IMG/VR virus record: IMGVR_UViG_3300025326_000144 | Span: 1-31,501 of that record | Source of the DNA: a virus | Strand: one strand, 5' to 3' | Length of the DNA: 31,501 nucleotides | Part shown: positions 6,562-12,748 of the stretch, piece by piece | Position numbering within the stretch: position 1 is the stretch's first letter | How the letters are laid out: every line of letters starts with the position of its first letter | Position numbers and translations under genes: made by a program | Notes under the pieces: model-generated | Database searches by the model: none | What the model saw: only the letters and a program-made list of their open reading frames with translations | Told to the model about the DNA's origin: nothing

Positions 6562-6846
6562 ATGACACAACAGACTATAGGTACAGCTTTTATAACTATC
6601 GGATTCTTTCTTATAGGACTCGGAGCTGGTATAAGATACGCAAACTCCCGCCGGGTGGTCGTTTATCCTACTTCTAAGCCTACCTTCTATGATATTGCTT
6701 TGGAATGTCAGCGACTGTCAGCCCAGACTATAGATAAGTCACGAATACAGGATGAAAAACAGGTTGTATTCACCTATAAGTCCTGTGTGGAAAAATTACT
6801 CAAGGCAGCTCAGAAAACGAACATTAACGATGCCAATTTTTTATAG
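6562..6846 (+). CDS. Small membrane-anchored protein, 94 aa
   Basis: Start chosen at 6562 from the promoter. The upstream GTG at 6544 overlaps the -10 box. Residues about 6-26 form one hydrophobic helix (TAFITIGFFLIGLGAGI). The rest is polar with two cysteines and would face one side of the membrane. The layout resembles a single-pass anchor protein. No function is recognised. Confidence 0.6.
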   Translation: MTQQTIGTAFITIGFFLIGLGAGIRYANSRRVVVYPTSKPTFYDIALECQRLSAQTIDKSRIQDEKQVVFTYKSCVEKLLKAAQKTNINDANFL

Positions 6847-6866
6847 AAAGAAGGTGAATATTTAAC

Positions 6867-7370
6867 ATGGTCAGAAAATCAAAACGGTTTATTAAGTCCC
6901 CCACAACTTTGTTGGAAATCTATGATTTTTTCAATGAATGTATGGATTTCAAAAAAACTGCTGCCCATTTTGATATCAGCTACGCTCAAACACACTCTTG
7001 GATAACGGCCATTAATGGGATGCTTGCGGGAGAACCGAATCCTCGTATAAAAGGTAGAAGGGTTTTAGATGTAGCTGTTAAAACGATCAAAGCCGGGGTT
7101 AGAGTTTCGGATGTTAGGGATTCTAAACCTGGAAACGTTGCGATACCAATTTCTCTCACGAATGTAATAACTCCGGAGAGAGCTATGACTACGGAACAAA
7201 GAGTGGATTTTATCTGGAACCAGCTTCTTGAAGCTATTGGTCAACTGGCAACAGAAATGGCTGATGAAAAAGTAAAAGATATCAGGGATGAATATGAATC
7301 CCTGAAGGCAAATGCCCAAAAGTCCAATATTGTCGGGTTTATCAAAACCAGATGGTCAACTCGGACATAG
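6867..7370 (+). CDS. Putative helix-turn-helix protein, 167 aa
   Basis: Residues about 18-50 (FKKTAAHFDISYAQTHSWIT) read as a helix-turn-helix of the kind found in phage regulators and small terminase subunits. A basic linker and a helical C-terminal region (VDFIWNQLLEAIGQLATEMA) follow, which may oligomerise. It lies immediately before the HAD/kinase/HIT cassette, so it may control it. A small-terminase role is less likely because a better candidate sits next to the large terminase. Confidence 0.55.
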   Translation: MVRKSKRFIKSPTTLLEIYDFFNECMDFKKTAAHFDISYAQTHSWITAINGMLAGEPNPRIKGRRVLDVAVKTIKAGVRVSDVRDSKPGNVAIPISLTNVITPERAMTTEQRVDFIWNQLLEAIGQLATEMADEKVKDIRDEYESLKANAQKSNIVGFIKTRWSTRT

Positions 7371-7423
7371 TTTTTTGTGGTCGGTTTCCCTTCGGGAGAA
7401 CTGGAAGCCGATCAGGAAAAAAT

Positions 7424-7747
7424 ATGAAAAAGAATAATCTGATTCAAATTGATTTTGACGGTGTGATACATGATGCCCTACTGGGTAATATTAACGGTCA
7501 AATATATGGCAATGCTGTTGACGGAGCAAGACGGACAATCGCCAATCTATTAAAAGCTGGTTATGAAATTGAGATATTAACATCAAGATCTCCTGAAGAA
7601 TGGGCTATGGTAGTTGACTGGCTGACTGAAAAAGATTTCCCCTCAGATTTGCGGGTTACCAACATCAAAAAACCAGCTCTTGCATACATAGATGACAGAG
7701 CAATTAGGTTTATCAGTTGGGCAGATGTCGCCCACTATTTCCTATGA
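7424..7747 (+). CDS. HAD-superfamily phosphatase-like protein
   Basis: This 107-residue protein carries the HAD signatures: motif I IDFDGVI with D10 and D12, motif II T53-S54 (LTSRS), a lysine near 82-83 for motif III, and motif IV IDDRA with D90 and D91. All four are present although the protein is short, so it is a minimal HAD fold without a large cap. Start chosen at ATG 7424, with AGGA upstream; a longer frame runs into the previous gene. It overlaps the kinase-like gene by four bases (ATGA). A small phosphoester or nucleotide is the likely substrate. Confidence 0.85.
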   Translation: MKKNNLIQIDFDGVIHDALLGNINGQIYGNAVDGARRTIANLLKAGYEIEILTSRSPEEWAMVVDWLTEKDFPSDLRVTNIKKPALAYIDDRAIRFISWADVAHYFL

Positions 7748-8472
7748 GTTTCATTCTAAAAGAAAAACTAATATCACAGGGAATTCAGTCAGAGATCGAG
7801 ATCGGAGAATGGGACGGTAAACCGGCAATCCGCAAGATCAGTGGTAAGGGACTAAACAAGAGAGAACTGGATACCGTAGCCAATGCAGTTAATCCGTATC
7901 GGGATAATTTGCAAAGAGTGGGGGTCGATGTCCCCCGGAATCACCAAGTAAGTCGGGTGAATGGAACAGTAGAAACGATTGACGAGTTTATATCGGGTGA
8001 ACTGGTATATGACAGTGCAAAACATGGAAGTTTGTCGGGCTGGTACAAAATGCTTCACTCAGTGTTGTGCGCTGACGGTGGCCAGACATTTGTGGATGCA
8101 AAACCTCAAAACTACATAGAGAACAATGGCAAAGCGATATATATAGATACGTTCCCGCCTATGTTGCGTCACCATGACGACATCAGCCCCTGGATTCAGG
8201 CACTATATAAACGTGATCGGAAGATGATGGCTTTTAATTTTGGTGATATCCGGGGACAGACTACAAAAATGTTATCCCTGGCAAAAAGAGAAAACCCGCA
8301 ATATTATCAGGAAATAGCGATAAAAACCTTGGAGTTTCTGAATGGCAAGATTCCCCAAAGTGATTGGCTTTACATTTGTGAGCAAGTTGAACGTGGATTT
8401 CCTGATATGAACGAAATGTATGCAAATCCTGATAATGCTAAAAAGGTTGTCTATCGTATAAAAACTAAATGA
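7744..8472 (+). CDS. APH/protein-kinase-like phosphotransferase, 242 aa
   Basis: The motif FVDAKPQNY (D118, K120, N123) followed 12 residues later by YIDTFPPM (D135) matches the catalytic loop (HxDxxxxN, with F for H) and metal-binding D of the aminoglycoside-phosphotransferase/kinase-like fold. K26 and K31 (GKPAIRKIS) could be the N-lobe nucleotide-binding lysine. It starts and ends in four-base overlaps with the HAD and HIT genes, so the three are made together. A kinase acting on a small molecule, nucleoside or RNA end would fit. The exact substrate is unknown. Confidence 0.65.
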   Translation: MSFILKEKLISQGIQSEIEIGEWDGKPAIRKISGKGLNKRELDTVANAVNPYRDNLQRVGVDVPRNHQVSRVNGTVETIDEFISGELVYDSAKHGSLSGWYKMLHSVLCADGGQTFVDAKPQNYIENNGKAIYIDTFPPMLRHHDDISPWIQALYKRDRKMMAFNFGDIRGQTTKMLSLAKRENPQYYQEIAIKTLEFLNGKIPQSDWLYICEQVERGFPDMNEMYANPDNAKKVVYRIKTK

Positions 8473-8954
8473 AAACAGATCAATTGAAAATGCTGTCCCG
8501 GAAGCAATACGAGGAATGGCTAAAATCATTTCCCCCTGACTATTGTTCATTCTGTGATTGGCCTCATAACCAAATAACCTTGCATGAGGGTAAGAACTGG
8601 ATTTGGATTGCCAACCGTAGTCCATACTGGTATTGGCATACCATGCTGGTTACTAAACGCCATGTCCGGGAATTTGACCAATTATCTGTAATAGAGGCTG
8701 GGGAACTGGTGGAAATGTACGGGTATATTGTTAAAAAATACCGGGAAGCCGAATTAAAAAGATCGGACAATAGCCTGATTAAAAAATACGTTTTCTTCTG
8801 GCGACTCCGGGATGATCTGTACGATCCTATATCCGGCAATATGCGACCTGACCATTTCCATATCCATATTGCACCGGATAAAGACCATCTTTGGGATCCA
8901 TTATTGGAAAAGGACGCTTATTTACAGGATGTAGTTGGTAAACTAGGCAAATGA
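8469..8954 (+). CDS. HIT-family (histidine triad) protein
   Basis: This 161-residue protein has the HIT signature HFHIHIA (H129, H131, H133) near the C-terminus, plus the typical upstream segment with a proline/aromatic loop and HTMLVTKRHVREF. C26/C29 (CSFC) with H65 may bind zinc, as in many HIT proteins. HIT enzymes hydrolyse or transfer nucleoside phosphates (AMP-lysine, Ap4A, GalT-like uridylyl transfer). It overlaps the kinase-like gene by four bases and is followed by a very short membrane peptide gene. It belongs to the HAD/kinase/HIT cassette. Confidence 0.85.
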   Translation: MKTDQLKMLSRKQYEEWLKSFPPDYCSFCDWPHNQITLHEGKNWIWIANRSPYWYWHTMLVTKRHVREFDQLSVIEAGELVEMYGYIVKKYREAELKRSDNSLIKKYVFFWRLRDDLYDPISGNMRPDHFHIHIAPDKDHLWDPLLEKDAYLQDVVGKLGK

Positions 8955-9022
8955 ACGAAATTGTATTTGCTGTTCTAATGGGTGCAGTACTAATACTGGT
9001 TTTTATTTATATATCACGATGA
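8951..9022 (+). CDS. Very small membrane peptide, 23 aa
   Basis: The start overlaps the HIT stop as ATGA, and its own stop overlaps the next start the same way. The product is almost entirely one hydrophobic helix (EIVFAVLMGAVLILVFIYI). The two-sided overlaps argue that it is translated, at least for coupling. No function is known. Confidence 0.45.
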   Translation: MNEIVFAVLMGAVLILVFIYISR

Positions 9023-9195
9023 AATATAAGAAAAAGAGTATGAAAAATAAAGAAGAGAAGATGCCAAAATTTGATTCAGTTTCTGCTACCATGATTTATG
9101 CCGAAGCTGGTGGTATGAGTAAAAAAGATTTGGGAAAACTATTTGTAAAAACGGCTAACAGACTAAAGGCGTTATTGGCAGAGAAAAAAGTATGA
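9019..9195 (+). CDS. Small basic protein, 58 aa
   Basis: ATGA overlap at both ends. It begins with a lysine-rich stretch (MKYKKKSMKNKEEK) and continues with a helical segment. Internal ATGs at residues 8 and 15 are alternative starts. No family recognised. Confidence 0.5.
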   Translation: MKYKKKSMKNKEEKMPKFDSVSATMIYAEAGGMSKKDLGKLFVKTANRLKALLAEKKV

Positions 9196-9458
9196 AAAAT
9201 AGGACATACGAAGAACATCTTAAAAAGTGGAATAGAGCTAGAAATTTAGTTAAAAAACATAACGACAAACTTATTTCTAAATGGAGGTCTACACCTTGGT
9301 GGAAATTTTGGGATAGACCTAGTTTTGAAGAACAAAAACTAATCATTATTAGTAACTGGAAAGAATTTGAGAGATTACCAGTACCTAGATTGTCAGACTA
9401 TTTTCCAATGCCCATAAAGAGGTATGAACTTTTGGTGCTTATTATTCGGACACGCTAA
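9192..9458 (+). CDS. Small aromatic, basic protein, 88 aa
   Basis: Starts in an ATGA overlap. A helical basic N-terminus is followed by a tryptophan-rich stretch (WRSTPWWKFWDRPSFEEQ). It has no cysteines or membrane segment and is not recognised. Its 3' end overlaps the next gene by 35 bases, the longest overlap in the region, but both frames look coding. Confidence 0.5.
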   Translation: MKNRTYEEHLKKWNRARNLVKKHNDKLISKWRSTPWWKFWDRPSFEEQKLIIISNWKEFERLPVPRLSDYFPMPIKRYELLVLIIRTR

Positions 9459-9648
9459 AGGATTAACCCCTGAAGGTTTGGAGATACTGCCAGTGGGTGG
9501 GCATATAAACCGCCTATATAACTGTGGTCCACTTTGGCCTATCATCATAAAAGATGACCAGGTGTATCCCGATGGCCTATTCGACAGTTATAGTCAAGAA
9601 ATATTTACTTGCCCCCGATGTGGGAAACAACTGGTACATCATCTATGA
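9424..9648 (+). CDS. Zinc-knuckle protein, 74 aa
   Basis: GAGG before the ATG. The N-terminus MNFWCLLFGH and the C-terminal CPRCGKQL (C63/C66) follow a common pattern of small phage zinc proteins. C5, H10, C34 and the C-terminal histidines could complete a site. A zinc-binding adaptor is likely. Function unknown. Confidence 0.6.
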   Translation: MNFWCLLFGHAKGLTPEGLEILPVGGHINRLYNCGPLWPIIIKDDQVYPDGLFDSYSQEIFTCPRCGKQLVHHL

Positions 9649-9701
9649 CTAAACCTAACCCCACCTCCGAAGCGGGCAAGAAAAAGAGAGGGGGGAAATG
9701 A
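9645..9701 (+). CDS. Micro-ORF, 18 aa, gene-boundary relic or coupling peptide
   Basis: ATGA overlaps at both ends link the genes at 9424 and 9698. It encodes MTKPNPTSEAGKK and a basic tail. The PTSEAGKK piece is the same as that in the N-terminus of the gene at 10608. It also holds the GAGAGGGGGGAAA ribosome-binding site of the next gene. It is probably a duplicated fragment used for coupling rather than a functional protein. Confidence 0.35.
   Translation: MTKPNPTSEAGKKKRGGK
9659..9680 (+). repeat. PTSEAGK-coding repeat, copy 1 of 3
   Basis: CCCACCTCCGAAGC at the core, followed by a purine-rich stretch, also found at 10643-10664 and 10761-10779. All three copies are in frames that encode PTSEAGK. 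Confidence 0.6.
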
Positions 9702-10126
9702 CTAAATTAAATTCTATAAAAGGGGAGAAAGAGAAAGTGAAATACTGTCCAAATTGCAATAGATATGAACTAACTGAATATGGTCAATGCAAGGGGTGTA
9801 GTTTTTACCCTGCCAACTGTTATTGCGACAGCCTAGAAGAAGTAAAGGCCAATACAAATTCAAGGGAAGAAATAATAAGGGAGGCGGACAGGATAATTGG
9901 TGTATATACGATTCATGCCACGAGAAACAAACTACTTGAATGGGTGGATAAATGTGTACTCCCTCAAATTTGGGAAGAGAAAGACAAGATAATTTTTTTA
10001 GCCGAGGCAATGATAGAAGAAGCCCCCATAAGGTGCAAAACACCAGACGGATGTTCTGGATGTTCCTATGCGGAAGGATACGTAGATAGCCTAAACGAGT
10101 TAATTAAAAGAATCGAAAGCAAATGA
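9698..10126 (+). CDS. Cysteine-rich zinc protein, 142 aa
   Basis: Strong ribosome-binding site GAGGGGGGAAATG. C17/C20 and C31/C34 form a zinc ribbon (CPNC ... CKGC), with an additional C41/C43. A second cysteine cluster (CKTPDGCSGC) is in the C-terminal third. The middle is helical. It overlaps the next gene by four bases. Nucleic-acid or protein binding is likely, with no enzyme motif seen. Confidence 0.65.
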   Translation: MTKLNSIKGEKEKVKYCPNCNRYELTEYGQCKGCSFYPANCYCDSLEEVKANTNSREEIIREADRIIGVYTIHATRNKLLEWVDKCVLPQIWEEKDKIIFLAEAMIEEAPIRCKTPDGCSGCSYAEGYVDSLNELIKRIESK

Positions 10127-10611
10127 CCCCCCAAGTCCTACCAAGAGAAAAAAGTATGATTAAACCAACTTATAGAAATTACAGTTCTACAACAATCAGG
10201 GCTGAAAACACCCAGGCTGACATTAGCCGGGAGTTAGCAAAGTATGGGATTCAGTCAGTCCAACATACCTCTATGCCGGGGGGTTTCTCAGTGGCCTTCC
10301 AGGCTGAAGTTCAAGAGGTAAATCGGCCAATCACAATTCGCATTGATATTCCTTGGAATCAGGAGAAAGACAAAGAAGACCATTATGGTTGGAGGGACAA
10401 AAGGATTAAATATCGAGTGCTGTTTTACTACATAAAGTCCCTTTTAACGGCTTGGGACAATGGGCTGAAAGCGTTTACCGACATCTTCATGCCGCACATC
10501 GTCTTACCGGGCGGGAGAACCGTCTCGCAAGACCTTTTACCCAAGTATACAATGGCCATCGAATCAGGGGAGATAGGAGATATTAAATTTTTACCAGGAG
10601 TTGACCAATGA
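10123..10611 (+). CDS. Hypothetical protein, 162 aa
   Basis: ATGA overlap with the previous gene; an ATG at 10156 (MIKPTYRNY) is an alternative start. The protein looks like a compact alpha/beta domain with strands around residues 45-80 (FSVAFQAEV, ITIRIDIPW) and a helix (YRVLFYYIKSLLTAWDNG). The first ten residues (MTPQVLPREK) resemble those of the next gene (MTPKTKGREK). No family is recognised. Confidence 0.6.
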   Translation: MTPQVLPREKSMIKPTYRNYSSTTIRAENTQADISRELAKYGIQSVQHTSMPGGFSVAFQAEVQEVNRPITIRIDIPWNQEKDKEDHYGWRDKRIKYRVLFYYIKSLLTAWDNGLKAFTDIFMPHIVLPGGRTVSQDLLPKYTMAIESGEIGDIKFLPGVDQ

Positions 10612-11204
10612 CCCCCAAAACCAAAGGACGTGAGAAGGGCAACCCCACCTCCGAAGCAGGGAAGAAAATACGGGACAAAATCAGAGACATCCTCCACGAC
10701 GACCTTTTAGGGAACGATGACGTAGAGCGGAGAATAACTGAGGAAATACTATCTATTTTACCCACCTCCGAAGCAGGGAAACAGGAAGGTTGGGAGCAGA
10801 GGTTTGATGAAAAGTTTGCTTTCAAGGAATCACCTGTTGAGCCAGAGGTAGAACACCTGTACTTCAGGATGGAAAATGAGTGGGGATGGCGGGTTTCAGA
10901 AACGGAAGACATTAAAGACTTCATCCGTACTCTTTTAGAAACCTCCAAAAAAGAAGCCATAGAGGAAAACGAAATAGACTTCACCAAACGCATGGAGCAG
11001 GTAGCCAAGGACGTGAGGGAAGAGGTGGTGGAGGAGATACGGGGGATGAAAGTGGGAACATGGAAAGAATGGATTACGGCAACTAAACCTTACGGGGGGA
11101 TCAAGGAAGAATATAGCAAACTACAAAACAGAAAAACCCATGATGAAGTAATAGACGACATCCTCTCCCATCTCCAATCAGATAAGGGGGAAGATGAGAA
11201 ATAA
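10608..11204 (+). CDS. Acidic coiled-coil-like protein, 198 aa
   Basis: ATGA overlap at the start. The sequence is highly charged, with E/K/R-rich helices, and carries two PTSEAGK units (residues about 13-19 and 52-58). It ends in SDKGEDEK, a segment repeated in the next gene. No catalytic motif is seen. The repeat units suggest growth by duplication of short cassettes. Confidence 0.55.
   Translation: MTPKTKGREKGNPTSEAGKKIRDKIRDILHDDLLGNDDVERRITEEILSILPTSEAGKQEGWEQRFDEKFAFKESPVEPEVEHLYFRMENEWGWRVSETEDIKDFIRTLLETSKKEAIEENEIDFTKRMEQVAKDVREEVVEEIRGMKVGTWKEWITATKPYGGIKEEYSKLQNRKTHDEVIDDILSHLQSDKGEDEK
10643..10664 (+). repeat. PTSEAGK-coding repeat, copy 2 of 3
   Basis: Shares AACCCCACCTCCGAAGC with copy 1 and is followed by AGGGAAG. 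Located near the 5' end of the gene at 10608. Confidence 0.6.
10761..10779 (+). repeat. PTSEAGK-coding repeat, copy 3 of 3
   Basis: CCCACCTCCGAAGCAGGGAA, nearly identical to copy 2 and about 118 bases downstream of it, in the same frame and gene. Confidence 0.6.
11179..11197 (+). repeat. SD-plus-start cassette, copy 1 of 3
   Basis: CAGATAAGGGGGAAGATGA holds a strong ribosome-binding site (AAGGGGGA) and the ATG of the gene at 11194. It also encodes the end of the preceding protein (SDKGEDE). The same 19 bases recur at 11363-11381, and 18 of them at 11511-11528. Confidence 0.75.
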
Positions 11205-11538
11205 ACAAGACACGGTGGAAGATGTTATTAGGTGGATGGAAAGTAGATACCTCCATTTTTCAGATAATTGGGAAGCGAAAAACCTAAAGGTGGAAGAATC
11301 TATAGAACGATTTAAGTGGACTTTCGGGGGGGACGTATACACCTTGGTTGACTTGTATCTTTCAGATAAGGGGGAAGATGAAGAAAAGGAGTTGCCTATG
11401 GGAGTATCCCAATGGTGGGAACATGGGAAAAAATATGGCTACCAGGAGTTCTTTGCAAAGAAGTTAAATATCAGGAAAATTTTGAGACTGGCGGTGAAGA
11501 TTGAAGCGGCCAGTAAGGGGGAAGATGAAATCGGATAA
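11194..11538 (+). CDS. Hypothetical protein, 114 aa, possible fusion of two short genes
   Basis: Start 11194 follows a strong SD and overlaps the previous gene by 11 bases. Residues 1-57 form one helical, W-rich unit ending in SDKGEDEE. Residues 58-114 form a second unit ending in SKGEDEIG. The internal join contains a full SD-plus-ATG cassette identical to the one at the gene's own start. It therefore looks like two former neighbouring genes now read as one frame. Function unknown. Confidence 0.55.
   Translation: MRNKQDTVEDVIRWMESRYLHFSDNWEAKNLKVEESIERFKWTFGGDVYTLVDLYLSDKGEDEEKELPMGVSQWWEHGKKYGYQEFFAKKLNIRKILRLAVKIEAASKGEDEIG
11363..11381 (+). repeat. SD-plus-start cassette, copy 2 of 3 (internal)
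   Basis: Identical to 11179-11197, but here it lies inside the gene at 11194. Its ATG opens only a short frame that looks non-coding, so the cassette is probably a relic of a gene boundary. Confidence 0.7.
11511..11528 (+). repeat. SD-plus-start cassette, copy 3 of 3
   Basis: Matches the other copies apart from one missing base. It provides the ribosome-binding site and ATG of the gene at 11525. Confidence 0.7.
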
Positions 11539-11686
11539 AATAAATAAAATACTGAAGTTGCCTTGTGGACACGTGAGTATTCAAATAAAGGATAAAGCTG
11601 AGGATCAGTACATTATTTGTCCTAAGTGCATGAAAAAATTCTTGTTGGTTTGGTCGTTAAATCCCAAAATAAAATGGAGGGAGTAA
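11525..11686 (+). CDS. Small zinc-binding protein, 53 aa
   Basis: Start chosen at ATG 11525, nine bases after AAGGGGG. The longer frame upstream lies inside the preceding gene. C14-G-H16 and C32/C35 (CPKC) form a likely zinc site. The C-terminus is basic. Overlaps the preceding gene by 14 bases and the next by 13. Confidence 0.6.
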   Translation: MKSDKINKILKLPCGHVSIQIKDKAEDQYIICPKCMKKFLLVWSLNPKIKWRE

Positions 11687-11886
11687 TATATTTTATATTG
11701 GGTTCGGTTTGGACTTTGGCAGTGATGATGATAGCTAAACACTCCAAAACAGCCGATGTTGGTCATTCTATGGTCGAGCCAATCCCTGTTGGTGGTGCAG
11801 TCAAGGCAATTAGGCCAGAAGAAATAAAGGCGGAGCAGGAAAAAGGCTTCATTGGTAAAATGAAATCCATAATCGGGGATTTATGA
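11674..11886 (+). CDS. Small membrane-anchored protein, 70 aa
   Basis: Start chosen at ATG 11674, giving an N-terminal hydrophobic helix (VIYFILGSVWTLAVMMIA) and a soluble 50-residue tail. The tail has a P/V/G-rich linker and a short amphipathic C-terminal helix (GFIGKMKSIIGDL). Frame and overlap with the next gene (ATGA) support it. No function recognised. Confidence 0.55.
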   Translation: MEGVIYFILGSVWTLAVMMIAKHSKTADVGHSMVEPIPVGGAVKAIRPEEIKAEQEKGFIGKMKSIIGDL

Positions 11887-12335
11887 AAGATGTCCACCCC
11901 AGACTCATAAAAAAGGGCAGGGTCATGTGTCCTGTTTGTTTGCGGCATCAGGCTAATCGTGATCCGTTATATGGTGTTCTACCTTGCAATGTATGTAAAA
12001 AGAAAAGCAGAAGTTATAAAGGGAGTCAGCATATCCCGGAGTATATCCGGCAACAGCAAAAAGAACACCACAATGATTTTGTCCAGCCTCATAAAGTTGT
12101 GAATGGTAAGCCAGTGGTTAATGAAGAATTTGTAAAGCTGTACCCGGACAAAGCTCATACCTATTACACCCCGGAGGAAATGAAAAAAGCCGGTATGCCA
12201 AAACTAATAGACTATGGCCGGGAAGTTAAATATAAAGAGGCTATCGAAAAGCAGAAAATTGAAGCATATAAACAAAAAGTAATTCAGCAATATGGTAATC
12301 CGAGGGAAGCATTAAAAAAGATATTGGGAAAGTAG
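11883..12335 (+). CDS. Zinc-ribbon protein, 150 aa
   Basis: C16/C19 and C35/C38 form one zinc ribbon (CPVC ... CNVC) in a basic N-terminal domain. A polar linker leads to a charged helical C-terminal half (KYKEAIEKQKIEAYKQKVIQ). It may bind nucleic acid. Starts in an ATGA overlap and ends the long coupled operon before a new promoter at 12336. Confidence 0.65.
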   Translation: MKDVHPRLIKKGRVMCPVCLRHQANRDPLYGVLPCNVCKKKSRSYKGSQHIPEYIRQQQKEHHNDFVQPHKVVNGKPVVNEEFVKLYPDKAHTYYTPEEMKKAGMPKLIDYGREVKYKEAIEKQKIEAYKQKVIQQYGNPREALKKILGK

Positions 12336-12364
12336 TTGTTATTACTATATAATGGTATTATAAT
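12336..12364 (+). promoter_or_regulatory. Promoter for a leaderless gene
   Basis: TTGTTA at 12336-12341, 17-base spacer, TATAAT at 12359-12364, then six bases (GAGGTT) to ATG 12371. A second TATAAT at 12348-12353 lies nearby. The transcription start is expected at the ATG itself. Confidence 0.65.
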
Positions 12365-12370
12365 GAGGTT

Positions 12371-12532
12371 ATGAAGAAAACAACTGCTAAACCAATGCCA
12401 GTAGTTAGATTGAATTGTCCCAAATGTGGGGAATTACAGGTAAAAATATATCCGTATTCATCCTACAAACGGTTGGATGGTACACCTATATTGCCATGTC
12501 AAAAATGTGCCAATAGCACTTTGAAAAAATAG
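12371..12532 (+). CDS. Small zinc-ribbon protein, 53 aa
   Basis: C16/C19 and C43/C46 (CPKC ... CQKC) give one zinc ribbon, with strand-like residues between. Basic at both ends. It has its own promoter and no neighbour overlap. It sits directly upstream of the structured RNA region, so it might bind that RNA, by position only. Confidence 0.65.
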   Translation: MKKTTAKPMPVVRLNCPKCGELQVKIYPYSSYKRLDGTPILPCQKCANSTLKK

Positions 12533-12547
12533 CACCTTAAATTGTGG

Positions 12548-12603
12548 AGTCGCATAACAAGTCGCTATGCACGGCTAGTGCAATCCTGATGCCTCGTGAG
12601 AGG
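12548..12603 (+). other. Upstream hairpins of the structured RNA region
   Basis: GCATA (12552-12556) pairs with TATGC (12566-12570), and AGTCGC occurs twice (12548-12553, 12560-12565). CCTC-GTGA-GAGG at 12592-12603 is a perfect stem with a GNRA-type tetraloop. There is no coding potential that I trust here. These may be the 5' domain of the RNA described next. Confidence 0.4.
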
Positions 12604-12637
12604 TAATTGGGCTGGCGTAATAATCAAAGGTCAGTCT

Positions 12638-12748
12638 GGTTCCCGCAAGGGTGATGGAGGTTGGGAACCCATACCACAACGGGTTCGATTCCCGTCGGCC
12701 CCTCCACATGGGGCCGATAGCGGTATTAGTGCAGAGGGTTCCAATCTT
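12638..12748 (+). ncRNA. Permuted tRNA-like (tmRNA-like) RNA core
   Basis: A T-arm is present at 12679-12695 (ACGGG, loop TTCGATT, CCCGT). It is followed directly by CGGCCCC, T and CCA (12696-12706), as in the 3' end of a tRNA. Three bases later GGGGCCG (12710-12716) complements CGGCCCC exactly and is followed by a D-like segment containing GG. GGGTTCC-AATCTT (12736-12748) pairs with 12657-12670 (13 pairs including wobbles, one bulge), closing the junction where an anticodon stem or tmRNA helix P2 would be. The order is thus 3' half, then 5' half, as in permuted tRNA or two-piece tmRNA genes. Against tmRNA: no GGnTTCGAC D-loop and no standard tag was found. Another reading is a tRNA 3' end used as an attachment site. 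Confidence 0.45.

Noticed and set aside
11378-11464. Short frame starting at the internal SD-plus-ATG cassette
   Set aside because: Only 28 codons, no continuation, and it lies in the shadow of the gene at 11194.
12608-12706. Ordinary, non-permuted tRNA ending at CCA 12706
   Set aside because: TGGGCTG at 12608-12614 pairs with six of seven acceptor bases, but no D-arm or seven-base anticodon loop can be drawn between it and the T-arm, and the length is too great.
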